Notes under the pieces: generated by a model | Told to the model about the DNA's origin: nothing | The model's input: the letters and a program-made list of their open reading frames with translations, nothing else | The model's database searches: none | Translations under genes and position numbers: made by a program | Shown here: positions 50,042 to 59,107 of the stretch, piece after piece | How positions within the stretch are numbered: position 1 is the stretch's first letter | How the letters are laid out: each line of letters starts with the position of its first letter | Assembly (NCBI RefSeq): GCF_022811645.1 | Contig: NZ_CP094534.1 | Coordinates: 1,178,001-1,242,000 of the forward strand | Reading direction: 5' to 3' | DNA from: Hymenobacter monticola | Lineage (GTDB): Bacteria; Bacteroidota; Bacteroidia; Cytophagales; Hymenobacteraceae | Length of the DNA: 64,000 bases

Positions 50042-50422
50042 TTAGGCGCCCACCAGCTCGCCGTAGGCTTCGGCGGTCAGCAGCTCGGCGAGCTCGGCGG
50101 GGTTGGCGATGGCAATTTTCACCATCCAGCCGTCGCCGTAGGGGTCCGAGTTCACGGTTTCGGGGGCGTCGCTCAGCTTGTCGTTCACTTCCAGCACCGT
50201 GCCGGTGATGGGGCTGAACAAGTCCGAAACCGTCTTCACGGCTTCCACCGTGCCGAACACCTCGTGCTGGGCCACTTCTTTGTCGAGGGTGTCGATGTCG
50301 ACGTACACAATGTCGCCGAGCTCTTTCTGGGCGTGGTCGGTGATGCCCACGTAGGCAACGTCGCCTTCAACGCGAATCCATTCGTGGTCCTTGGTGTAGT
50401 GCAGGGTGGCGGGCAGGTTCAT
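50042..50422 (-). CDS. gcvH: Glycine cleavage system H protein
   Basis: This 126-residue lipoyl carrier protein shuttles the aminomethyl group between the P, T and L proteins of glycine cleavage. The lipoyl lysine is K63 in '[13 protein letters not shown]'. '[20 protein letters not shown]' and '[14 protein letters not shown]' are the family's flanking strands. Length is normal. The ATG at 50422 begins right before the first conserved strand; a longer frame to 50506 runs into a palindromic repeat. It lies between sprA and the VanZ-M28 gene on the same strand. The gcvT and gcvP genes are not in the window. Confidence 0.95.
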   Translation of the reverse strand: MNLPATLHYTKDHEWIRVEGDVAYVGITDHAQKELGDIVYVDIDTLDKEVAQHEVFGTVEAVKTVSDLFSPITGTVLEVNDKLSDAPETVNSDPYGDGWMVKIAIANPAELAELLTAEAYGELVGA

Positions 50423-50429
50423 AAGATGG

Positions 50430-50515
50430 TGGGGTGAGTGGATTGGTGGAGTAGTGGATTTGCCGGTCAAAAGTACGCAGCGAACTCCGCCAACCCACCA
50501 ATCCACTCACCCGCC
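50430..50515. repeat. Palindrome (GGTGAGTGGATTGGTGG family)
   Basis: Left GGTGAGTGGATTGGTGGAG and right CTCCGCCAACCCACCAATCC arms pair imperfectly over about 30 bases. It ends at the sprA stop and may separate sprA from gcvH transcription. Shared words occur inside cysS at 21553-21660. Confidence 0.65.
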
Positions 50516-53500
50516 CTACTGCGCCAAGCTGTAGCGCAGCTGCACGCCGGCCTCGGTGTTGGAGTTGCGGAAGGCGTTGCTGATGCGCGGCGTGGTGATG
50601 GTCTGGCTGTAGTAGAACTGCAGGTTCAGGCGCGTGTTCAGCAGGTAGTCCACGGTGGGGCGCAGCTGCATGGTTTTCGAGCCGTTGGTGATGGTGCTCG
50701 TCGGGGTGCCCACGTTGGGAACCTGGTTCTGGTTGTTGCCGGGGTCGTAGGAGTTGTTGATGCTGCGCTGCACCGTGATGTTGTCGCGGATGCTGAGGTC
50801 GAGGCGGGCCGTGAGGTTATTTTTCAGCACGCGCTGCTCGCCACCCACCCGGAAGGGCAGCTTCAGGCTGTTGGTGGCGTAGCCGAAGCCCACCACGATT
50901 TCGTTGGTGTGCAGCTCGGTTACCTGGGCGTTGGTGGTATTCAGCACCACCGAACGGTCGGTGCGGTACTCCAGGCGGCCGGTTACCTTGTTCACCGTCT
51001 GGAAATTGACCCCGATGAGCGGCGACAGGCGTTCCACAATGCTCACTTGGTTCACGATGTAGTACGGGATGTACTGTTTGATAATCTGGTTGCTCTTATC
51101 ATCGATTTTCGTGGCAAAATCCGGCTCTTTGGTGTATAGGTTCGAGGTGGTGTAGCTGCCCAGGTTGTAGAGCGAAGAATAGGCGTGGTTGAGGGTGAAG
51201 GAGCTGAAATAGCGCTTGACGAGCGGCAGCTGGGCAAAGCCATTATAGTCGACGCGCCAGTTGGGCAGCGGCAGCATGGCAAAGGGGTTATATTTCTTGG
51301 CCGTGTAGCCATCCGACGACTTGCCGTGGTAGGCATCGTTAAAGCTCTGGATAAGCACGGCCTGCGAATTATAGCCGTAGCCATTGAGCCTGCCGAGAGG
51401 GTTCGCCTCGGGACTGCCCGAAAGCTGCTCCTGCACGATTTTCCGGTTTTTCACAAACTGGTTGAAGGCGGCCGACGTCTCGCCGTTGGCCCCCAGGTCG
51501 CCAAACAAGGTTTGGATGGTGACGGTGGACGTGCTGAACGAGCCCGAACCGAGCGACTGCTGCGAAATAATATTGAGCGGTTCCAGGGTGTTTTCGTCTA
51601 CCTGCCGGCGGTAATACGACTCGTTGTTGCGGGCCAGCTGCCGGCGCGCATCCACCTGAATGTTGAAGTCGCGGAAGGGCTCCAGGGTGGTGCGCAGCGT
51701 CAGGGTTTCGGTCAGCAGCGAGCTGAGGGCCGAGTTGAGGTACTGGCTCTGGTCGGTGTACCAGCCGTTGTCGCGGGCTCTTTCATACAAATCATCCAAG
51801 GCATACTGCTTGCCCAGGATGAACGGAATGCCCGGGGCCGTCAGCGTCTCGTCGAGGCCGAACACTTTGGTTTTGGGCAGGTAGCCGGGCAGCAGCGTGC
51901 CGTTGGAGCGGTTGTAGGTGAAGTTGATGGAGCGGGCCGTCATCAGCGAGCGCAGCACGGCTTTCACGAAGCGGTTTTTCTCGCGGGTGGTGTCGGCCGG
52001 GGCCTGCGCCGCGCCGCCGCGGGGTTTGGCGCTGGGCGGCGGGGCGTTATTGATGATGTTGAGAAACTTCACCTTGTTGTAGAGCTTCACCAAATCAATC
52101 TTGCCGTTGGCGCTCAGCTCGGCGTTGTTTTGAATCGTGTTGCCCAGGTTGAGTTCATAGGTGGTCGTATCGGTGGGGTCGGTGGGGCGCAGCAGCGCCC
52201 GCTGCCCGCGCGAGGCGGCCTGCCAGTTGTAGTTGGCCGAGTAGCGGGTGTCGGCGCTCAGCCAGTCGGTGAGCGGGAACTTGTCGAGGGGCAGGCGGTA
52301 GGTCAGCGCGGCCGTTTGGGTGAAGTTGGTGGTGCGGCCGCCGCGCAGCAGGTTTTGCTGCACCTGCTCGCGGTTGCGCACGGCCTCGTCGCTCACCCCA
52401 ATGGTGCGGCCCGGGCCCTCGTCCACCACGCCCCGGTTGGTGGCGGTATAGTCGAAAATCAGGCTCTTGGTCAGGTCCCACTTCAGGTCGTAAATCCGGC
52501 TGATGTAGAACGACTTCTGGATGAGGGGCGCAATGCCCTCGGTGCTGGGCACCTCGCCCGGGTTCAGAATGCGCTGCAGAAACCGCTCGTTGTAGCGCCG
52601 GTCGATGTCGGTGCGGAACGAGAAGCGCGAGGGCAGCGGCGTGAAGTTGATTTCCTTGAAAATCTTCAGGTACGGGTTGTCCAGGGCCTTGAAGCCGGCC
52701 AGCGGCGTGTAGTTCTTGGGCGTGGTCTGGTACACGTAGGCCACGGCCGCGGTGTAGGCCTTGGTGTAGTCACGGTCGGTCCGGATGTCGGTGTGCAGGC
52801 GGTCGGTCAGCGAGTAGCTCAGCGCGATGTTTTCCAGGTCCCAGGGCTTGGGCTTGGCCAGGGGCGCGCCGGGCTTGGGCTGGGCGCGCTCCTTGCGCGC
52901 GTTCAGCACCGAGATGCTGCGGCTGGTGGTTTGGTCGATGACCTTTTTGCGGTACTCGGCCTTGGCCGCCGCGTTTTCCGCGTCGCTGCCTTTGTTGAAC
53001 TTCAGCAGGCTCTGCTCCAGCTTGGTGTCGGGGTCCAGGGGGTCGTAGAGGGGCGTGCGGGTTTCCTGGCCCACTTGCAGCAGCACCGGCAGGCGCACGT
53101 TCAGCTGGGGCGGCAGAAACTTCTCGGCCGCCACGGTGGCATTCAGGTCGCCGCGCAGCACGTCGTCGACGGAGCGCTGCTGCACCTTGTCCTGCAGGCC
53201 GCCGAAGCCCACGCTGGTGAAGCTGCCCGTGGCCGTTACGTTGGCCACGTCGGCCAGCTTCACGTTCAGGCGGGCGGTGGCGGCGTAGCCGGCCTGCTGC
53301 TCGAAATCGAACACCCGGAATTCGTCGGCCCACAGGTTCACCGTCTTCGAGGAGGTGCTGGGGTTGGCGTCGTCGTTGAAGGGGTTCAGCACGCCAATCA
53401 TCACGCCCTGCACGGCCGAGAAGTCGGGGTTGCCCACCACCGTGATGGTGGCGCCGTTGGCCAGCGTCACGGTGTAGGCCACGTTGGGCGGGGTGCTGCT

Positions 53501-56500
53501 CTGGTTGCGCTTGGCCTTGGCGTCGATGAAGTCCTGAAACGACACGTCGATGCGGTTGGCTTCGGGCCACACCTGGTTGGCCTTGTCTTCTTCCGTGCCC
53601 GTGACCTGGTTGATGTCGGTGAGCTGCAGCGGCAGCGAATACTCGTAGTAGTTCTGGGTGTAGTCGGTGCCGATGCGCAGGAAGGCACGGGTGTCGCCGC
53701 TAAGGGTAGTGCGGTCTTCGGTGTCGCCGTGCAGGAACATGCGCAGGCGCTTGTAGCGCAGCATGTTGATGGCCAGGTTTTTGTAAGCCGCCTTGGCGTA
53801 GCCGTCGCGCAGGTTCACCACGGCCAGACGCAGGCTCTGCTCGTTTTGCAGGCGCGAGGTGCTGCTGCTGCCGTACTCCTTGTCGCGCCGGATGCCGGGC
53901 GGCGACACGTACGGAATCTTGGGCGTGTTGCCACTGGCCACGGCAATGCCGTTTTCCTCCACGCTCACCGTCGAGATGTTGAAGGCGTCGGCATCGGTCA
54001 GGCAGTTGCCGCACAGCACCGTGCCCGGGCTGTTATCCACGATGCGGTAGTTGAAGCGGCGCCACTGGTTGGCCACAAACTGCGGCTGCACCATGCGCAG
54101 CACCACCGGCTGCGACCACTGCGTCATGTACATGCGCAGGAAGCGGATGGACTTGAAGCCGAACGGCTGGTTGTTGTTTCCGCGCACGGCCGTGTAGCCG
54201 TCCCGAATCGGAATGCGGAACTGGTACCACGTCACCGGGTCGTTGTTGACGGTGGTCGTCACCTTGTCGATGATGTAGTTCGAGCCCACGTCCAGCTGGC
54301 CCGGGTCCAGGCGCATGCGGTACTCGTAGTAGCGCTCCACGTCCTGCACCACGTTGTCGCGGTTCAGGTCTTCTTTGTCGGGGTAAGCCGTCGAGCTGAG
54401 CTGGCTGTTCTCGGGCGAGTTGCCCTCGTAGCCGTCGTAGTTTTTGTAGCGGCCCAGCAGCTTGGTGTTGGTTTGGTCGTAGCTCGGGTCGAGGTGGTGG
54501 CGGAAGTCGTCGGCCGAGGGGTCGGGCAGGTTCTGGTAGGCCGGGCCGTAGCCCACCTGGGGCGCCAAGGCGGCCGCCTTGGCGCGCTCGCCGTCGTTGT
54601 TCAGGCCGTCGAGGCCCACGTCCTGCCGCTGCCGGGCGCCGGGCGCCGCGTTAAACGCATCGGTCAGAAACTGCTGGCGCGTCACCAGGCCGTAGGGCGT
54701 GGTGTTGGTGGTGGCGGCAATGTCCTGCGGGTCGTCCGTCACGGGCAGGCCGTTCTCGAACTCGTACTGGCTGCCGTCCTTCAGCACGTCTTCGCTCACG
54801 TTGCCCAGGTTCACAATCAGCTCACCGCCCGTCTTGTTGGGCCCGGCATTGGGGTTGTCGGGGTCTTGCACCACGCCGTTGGGCGTGTCGATGAACGGGT
54901 CCATCATCCAAAACTCCAGGTATTCGATGTTGGCGTTGTCGAAGTCGGTGTCGAAAGTAATGGCCCGGCTCACCCCCCCAAAGTTGTTGCGGCTAGCGGC
55001 ATCCTGCGCCTGGGGCGTGCCCGGGTTCAGGAACTTACCATCAGAGCTCACGTTCGGATTATAGTTATAAGCCCCCCGCTCCCTGGGGTAGTAGGCCAAG
55101 TCGAACGTGTACTCAAACCCGTTGCCCGTCGAGCCCAGGTCCTTGTTCGGAAACACCTCGTCGCGCCGCACCCCGCGCACGTAGTGGTTGGTCAGGTCGG
55201 TGGCGCCGATATTGCCCGGCACGTTGGGGCCGCCGGTGTAATAGCTCTGGTCGATGGTGTACCAGGCCAGTTTGGCGCGCTGGTAGTTGTAGGGCAGGCC
55301 CACGGCCGTGCTGCCCTGGATGGGCAGCGGCGTGCTGGCCAGGCGCCAGGCCGGAATGCTGGCCAGGCCGCCCAGTGTGTAGGGCGTGCGCGCATTTTCA
55401 AAGTCGTCGACGTACGACACGCCGTTCTCGCCGTTGCCCAGCTGCGAGCGGCCCGGCAGCAGCTTGGCAAACTCCCCGCTGAAGGCAATGGTCGAAATCT
55501 CCTTCGTTGACACGAAGGGCAGCATGTCGAGGTACTTGGTCAGCACCCGGCTGTCTTTCCGGATGGCGCCGTCCAGCCCAATGAGGGTGTTGTTGCCCGG
55601 CTCGTCGCCAATGTTCACGCGGTTGATGCCCGGGGCCTGGTTTTCGAGCAGGTGCAGCACCGTGCCGCCAAGGGTCACGTCGTTGTTCAGCTTGTAGTCG
55701 AGGCGGGTGCCCACCAGCCGGCGCGGCTGCACCTGCACCAGCGCGTTTTTCTCGAAGCTCACGCGCAGCTCGTTAGCCGAGTTCAGGTAGGCCGGGTTTA
55801 GGATTTTTACCTTGGCCTGGTCGTAGAACACCTGGTAGTCCACGCCCTCGGTCAGGAGCGTCGAGCCCGATGTAACGCGCACCGAGCCTTGGGCAATGCC
55901 GATGCCCGGCAGGTTGATTTCGTCGGAGCTGGAGCCGCCCTGGAAGCGCCCGCGCAGGAAGAACTTGTCCTTCTCCTGCACCTGCTGGGCGTCGCTCTGC
56001 GTCTGGTTGTACAGCTCCTGGTAAACGTACTTGGTAATCAAGTCGGGCTCGCCCACAAACTGCGTTTGCAGGAAGTTGCCGAAGGGCTGCACGTTGGGGA
56101 AGATGATTTTGCCCAGCTCCGGGTCGATGGTCACGCCCGGGAAATAGTCGAAGTTGCCATCGGGCAGCTTGTCGTTGTTTGAGTTCACGTGGTCGAGGTT
56201 CAGCACCTCAATCAGCGGCCGGTTCGTGATTCTGGCCCCTTCCTTCAGCGAAATCAGGTCGACGCCCGTCGCGTCGTCCTTGTAAATGATTTGCAGCTGG
56301 AAGTTGTCGCGCTGCAGCTGCGAGGCGTTCAGGGGATAGATGTTTTTCATCATCAAATCCCAGGTCGGCGTGTTGCGGGTCTGCAGGTTGGGGTTCTGCG
56401 GGTTGTTGGCGGGGTCGGCCAGGCCCACGCCTGGGTTGCTGGCGCGCAGCATCTTCAGAAAGAGCACCTGGTCGGGGCCCACGCTGCCGCCTTCACCGCC

Positions 56501-58033
56501 CGCCAGCTCGCCCACCTTGTAGGTTTGGCCGTTGTAGATGTACTCGTAGCTCACGCCCAGCACCTGGTCGGGCAGCAGGGCCGTGTTCAGCGAGAGGTAG
56601 CCCAGCTGGGCGTTGAAGGTGTATTCGCGGGTGTCGAGCTTGCGGGCGCGCACCCGTTCAAAATCAATGTTCTTGGCCAGGCCCTGCGCGCCCTGCAGGT
56701 AGTTGTCTACCCCCAGGTTGTCGCGGGTGCCGCCCGCACCGGCTACGGCCGTAAACAGCGAGTTGGCGTTGTTGTCGGCCGGCGTCTGCACGGTTTTGCC
56801 CCCGAGGCTGTACCTGTCCCGGTATAGGCGGAACGGCTCGGCCAGGTCCATCAGCGTCACCACGTTGCGCAGGCTTTCGGTGGTGCGGTTGTCGTTGGTC
56901 ACGTACACTTCCAGGCGGTTGATGGTCACGCCGCTCTGGATGGTAGGCAGGTTGCGCAGGGCTTGGTCGTACCGGTCGCGGAAAAACTGCGACAGGAAAA
57001 AGTGCCGGTCCTTCTCGTACTGGCTGGCCTTGATTTCGTACTGCCGGCTCTGCGCCCCGTTCTGGATGCGCACCTCGTCGGCGGTGCCGCGCACGGTGGC
57101 GGCCACGGCCGTCACGCCCAGCCGCCCAAACTGCAGCTGCGTCTTGATGCCGAACAGGTTCTGCCCGCCCTGCACCAGCGAGTTGGTCAGCGGCAAGCTC
57201 ACGTTGCCCAAATCCACCTTCCGGATGATGTCGGTTTCCTCGCCCGCGTAGTCGAACTTCATCTGGTTGTCGAAGTCGAACGAGGCCTTGGTGTCGTAGT
57301 TGAACACCAGCTTGAGCTTGGTGCCGATGGCGCCCGTCAGGTTGACGTTGATGTTCTGCTCAAACAAGAAGTCGCCCACGCTCTGCTGGCGCAAGGTCAG
57401 GGCCGGGTTTTCGTTTTTGTTGAAGCGCGCGCCAAACTTGAGCGTGACGGAGCCCGCCGGTCGGATATCCACGTAGCTGCCCCCAAAAATGCGGTTGGCA
57501 ATGGGGCCGAGGTAAATCTTGGGAATCAGGCGCTGAGCCTGCGCGCTGCCCGGCGCGGCGGCCGGACCGGTCACGCCGCCTTTGGCCTTTTGCCGGTAAT
57601 AATCGGCCACGGCCTGGCGCCGCTGGTACTCCTCGTACTGCTTGTAGCTGAGCGCGCTGGGGTCGCGGTAGTCGATGTCGGGCCCAATTTTTTCCTGCAC
57701 CTGCACATTTTGCAGGCTGTCGTCAACCGTGACGCCCAGTTTTACGTTCTTAGGCAAAGGCAGCACCAGCGGCGATTCGCGGCGGTGCGGCCCGAAAGGG
57801 CTACCCGGCCGGTCCTGGGCCCGCACGCGGGGGCGCTTGCTGGCCTTATAAGGGCCCGTGGTATCGGCCACCGCGCCGCGCGGACGCGGGGTGTCCTGGG
57901 CCAGGGCCCGGCTGGCGCGCAGCCACAGGCGGCCGAGGCGTGGCGCAGCCGTGGGCGAGGCCTGGGCCCACCACGTCAGCAACGACGCAACCACAACTAC
58001 CGACGCGGGGAGTAACTTCTGACCGGATTTCAA
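50516..58033 (-). CDS. sprA: SprA, outer-membrane translocon of the type IX secretion system
   Basis: This protein of about 2505 residues has an N-terminal signal ('KSGQKLLPASVVVVASLLTWWAQA'). Two SprA_N-type repeats follow, and the chain is dominated by beta-strand segments to its end ('TEAGVQLRYSLAQ'). 'LVLPLPKNVKLGVTVDDSLQN', 'KIYLGPIANRIFGGSYVDIRPAGSVTLKFGARFNKN' (split) and 'NDGERAKAAALAPQ' are recognisable SprA features. In Flavobacterium, SprA forms a very large 36-strand barrel that exports T9SS cargo and is needed for gliding. Start codon TTG at 58033 fits the signal peptide; a TTG at 58063 is an alternative and no ATG exists there. It sits downstream of ruvA and upstream of gcvH. 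It would serve the sorting-domain proteins seen elsewhere in this window. Confidence 0.95.
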   Translation of the reverse strand: MKSGQKLLPASVVVVASLLTWWAQASPTAAPRLGRLWLRASRALAQDTPRPRGAVADTTGPYKASKRPRVRAQDRPGSPFGPHRRESPLVLPLPKNVKLGVTVDDSLQNVQVQEKIGPDIDYRDPSALSYKQYEEYQRRQAVADYYRQKAKGGVTGPAAAPGSAQAQRLIPKIYLGPIANRIFGGSYVDIRPAGSVTLKFGARFNKNENPALTLRQQSVGDFLFEQNINVNLTGAIGTKLKLVFNYDTKASFDFDNQMKFDYAGEETDIIRKVDLGNVSLPLTNSLVQGGQNLFGIKTQLQFGRLGVTAVAATVRGTADEVRIQNGAQSRQYEIKASQYEKDRHFFLSQFFRDRYDQALRNLPTIQSGVTINRLEVYVTNDNRTTESLRNVVTLMDLAEPFRLYRDRYSLGGKTVQTPADNNANSLFTAVAGAGGTRDNLGVDNYLQGAQGLAKNIDFERVRARKLDTREYTFNAQLGYLSLNTALLPDQVLGVSYEYIYNGQTYKVGELAGGEGGSVGPDQVLFLKMLRASNPGVGLADPANNPQNPNLQTRNTPTWDLMMKNIYPLNASQLQRDNFQLQIIYKDDATGVDLISLKEGARITNRPLIEVLNLDHVNSNNDKLPDGNFDYFPGVTIDPELGKIIFPNVQPFGNFLQTQFVGEPDLITKYVYQELYNQTQSDAQQVQEKDKFFLRGRFQGGSSSDEINLPGIGIAQGSVRVTSGSTLLTEGVDYQVFYDQAKVKILNPAYLNSANELRVSFEKNALVQVQPRRLVGTRLDYKLNNDVTLGGTVLHLLENQAPGINRVNIGDEPGNNTLIGLDGAIRKDSRVLTKYLDMLPFVSTKEISTIAFSGEFAKLLPGRSQLGNGENGVSYVDDFENARTPYTLGGLASIPAWRLASTPLPIQGSTAVGLPYNYQRAKLAWYTIDQSYYTGGPNVPGNIGATDLTNHYVRGVRRDEVFPNKDLGSTGNGFEYTFDLAYYPRERGAYNYNPNVSSDGKFLNPGTPQAQDAASRNNFGGVSRAITFDTDFDNANIEYLEFWMMDPFIDTPNGVVQDPDNPNAGPNKTGGELIVNLGNVSEDVLKDGSQYEFENGLPVTDDPQDIAATTNTTPYGLVTRQQFLTDAFNAAPGARQRQDVGLDGLNNDGERAKAAALAPQVGYGPAYQNLPDPSADDFRHHLDPSYDQTNTKLLGRYKNYDGYEGNSPENSQLSSTAYPDKEDLNRDNVVQDVERYYEYRMRLDPGQLDVGSNYIIDKVTTTVNNDPVTWYQFRIPIRDGYTAVRGNNNQPFGFKSIRFLRMYMTQWSQPVVLRMVQPQFVANQWRRFNYRIVDNSPGTVLCGNCLTDADAFNISTVSVEENGIAVASGNTPKIPYVSPPGIRRDKEYGSSSTSRLQNEQSLRLAVVNLRDGYAKAAYKNLAINMLRYKRLRMFLHGDTEDRTTLSGDTRAFLRIGTDYTQNYYEYSLPLQLTDINQVTGTEEDKANQVWPEANRIDVSFQDFIDAKAKRNQSSTPPNVAYTVTLANGATITVVGNPDFSAVQGVMIGVLNPFNDDANPSTSSKTVNLWADEFRVFDFEQQAGYAATARLNVKLADVANVTATGSFTSVGFGGLQDKVQQRSVDDVLRGDLNATVAAEKFLPPQLNVRLPVLLQVGQETRTPLYDPLDPDTKLEQSLLKFNKGSDAENAAAKAEYRKKVIDQTTSRSISVLNARKERAQPKPGAPLAKPKPWDLENIALSYSLTDRLHTDIRTDRDYTKAYTAAVAYVYQTTPKNYTPLAGFKALDNPYLKIFKEINFTPLPSRFSFRTDIDRRYNERFLQRILNPGEVPSTEGIAPLIQKSFYISRIYDLKWDLTKSLIFDYTATNRGVVDEGPGRTIGVSDEAVRNREQVQQNLLRGGRTTNFTQTAALTYRLPLDKFPLTDWLSADTRYSANYNWQAASRGQRALLRPTDPTDTTTYELNLGNTIQNNAELSANGKIDLVKLYNKVKFLNIINNAPPPSAKPRGGAAQAPADTTREKNRFVKAVLRSLMTARSINFTYNRSNGTLLPGYLPKTKVFGLDETLTAPGIPFILGKQYALDDLYERARDNGWYTDQSQYLNSALSSLLTETLTLRTTLEPFRDFNIQVDARRQLARNNESYYRRQVDENTLEPLNIISQQSLGSGSFSTSTVTIQTLFGDLGANGETSAAFNQFVKNRKIVQEQLSGSPEANPLGRLNGYGYNSQAVLIQSFNDAYHGKSSDGYTAKKYNPFAMLPLPNWRVDYNGFAQLPLVKRYFSSFTLNHAYSSLYNLGSYTTSNLYTKEPDFATKIDDKSNQIIKQYIPYYIVNQVSIVERLSPLIGVNFQTVNKVTGRLEYRTDRSVVLNTTNAQVTELHTNEIVVGFGYATNSLKLPFRVGGEQRVLKNNLTARLDLSIRDNITVQRSINNSYDPGNNQNQVPNVGTPTSTITNGSKTMQLRPTVDYLLNTRLNLQFYYSQTITTPRISNAFRNSNTEAGVQLRYSLAQ

Positions 58034-58070
58034 GCAGGATAAGTGATGAAGCCAAGGGCGCAATTTACCC

Positions 58071-58219
58071 TAAGCTGTTAGCTGTTAGCCGGTAAGATAC
58101 CGGCGGTACTCTCTCTGGTAGCTCTTCAAACGATGAAGCAAAAATTGGGCCCGCCCACTGCGCCACTGCAGGCGCAGGAGCAGCTAGCTAGCAGCCAAAA
58201 GCTGCTGGCTAACAGCTAA
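58071..58219. repeat. Palindrome (TTAGCTGTTAGCC family) between ruvA and sprA
   Basis: TAAGCTGTTAGCTGTTAGCC (58071-58090) is mirrored by GGCTAACAGCTAA (58207-58219) across a 116-base loop. The loop contains a GCGCC/GGCGC hairpin. The left arm carries a duplicated AGCTGTT. Confidence 0.65.
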
Positions 58220-58232
58220 AAACGGTCCGGAC

Positions 58233-58838
58233 CTAATGCGACTTCAAAGCAAATTTAATCAATTCCTCCACGCTCAGCTCCCCGCCGTGCTTCTGCTGAA
58301 TCTGGTCCAACTGCTTCTCGGCAGCGGCCCGCGCAAAGCCGAGGGTCACCAGCGCCTGCAACGCTTCGGCGCGCCGCGTATTGTGCTGGCGGGCCAGCGG
58401 CACCGTGTCCACGCCGGCTTTGGCCAGCAGTTCGTCCTTGCGCAGCTTGTCTTTTAGCTCCAAAATCACGCGCTGGGCCGTTTTCGGGCCCACGCCCTTG
58501 ATGGCCTGAATGGCCCGCACATTTTCGTGCACAATGGCATCGCGGATTTCGCCCACGCTCATGCTGCTCACCATCACAATGCCCGTGCCCGGCCCAATGC
58601 CCGACACCGAAATCAGCTGCAGAAACAGCGCTTTCTCGTTGGGGTCCAGGAAGCCGTACAAGGTTTGGCCGTCTTCCTTGATGTGCTGGTAAGTATAGAT
58701 TTTGGTGGCTTCGCCCTCCGCCGGCAGCTTGGAGAAAGTGGCCAGCGAAATGCGGACTTCATAGCCCACGCCTAGAATATCAACAATGGCCAGCGTGGCG
58801 TCTTTGTAGGCAAGTTTACCGTCGAGGTAGGCAATCAT
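58233..58838 (-). CDS. ruvA: Holliday junction branch-migration protein RuvA
   Basis: This 201-residue protein binds four-way junctions and recruits the RuvB motor. It has the OB-fold start 'MIAYLDGKLAYKDATLAIVDILGVGYEVRI' (split), the helix-hairpin-helix motifs 'LISVSGIGPGTGIVMVSS' and 'IQAIKGVGPKTAQRVILELKDKL', and a C-terminal domain III ('ALQALVTLGFARAAAEKQLDQI') that contacts RuvB. Length is normal and the start ATG is unambiguous. A -7-like TAAATTTG lies at 58909-58916 upstream on the same strand. It lies between a malic enzyme gene and sprA, an arrangement I recall as common in Bacteroidota. Confidence 0.95.
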   Translation of the reverse strand: MIAYLDGKLAYKDATLAIVDILGVGYEVRISLATFSKLPAEGEATKIYTYQHIKEDGQTLYGFLDPNEKALFLQLISVSGIGPGTGIVMVSSMSVGEIRDAIVHENVRAIQAIKGVGPKTAQRVILELKDKLRKDELLAKAGVDTVPLARQHNTRRAEALQALVTLGFARAAAEKQLDQIQQKHGGELSVEELIKFALKSH

Positions 58839-58988
58839 AAAGCGGGAAAGGAGAAACGGAAAAAGCGCTTCGGTAGCGGGTCAACACCAGCAAGGGGGTT
58901 TTCCCTCCCAAATTTACTGGCTTTTCGGCCAAAAATTTTGGGCGAAATGAAGAAGTTGTGAAGCGGCTGAAAGCAAATGAAAAAGAAC

Positions 58989-59089
58989 GTCATGCCGAGC
59001 GCAGCCGAGGCATCTCGCCTGTGATAGTAATCCAATCGAAAGGGTTTACCACCACTGGCGAGATGCCTCGGCTGCGCTCGGCATGACGC
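58989..59089. repeat. Perfect 32-bp-arm palindrome (CGTCATGCCGAGCGCAGCCG family)
   Basis: Arms 58989-59020 and 59058-59089 are exact reverse complements around a 37-base loop. The bases before the left arm (AAAAAGAA) and the word CGTCATG also occur in the palindrome at 2157-2213. Confidence 0.9.
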
Positions 59090-59107
59090 TCTCTTATGAG
59101 CTAAAGA

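Noticed and set aside
51185..55510. Very long open frame on the plus strand opposite sprA (about 1440 codons).
   Set aside because: It is a mirror of a GC-rich codon pattern. The product is dominated by Val, Ala, Gly, His and Arg, with no domain, and sprA on the other strand is certain.
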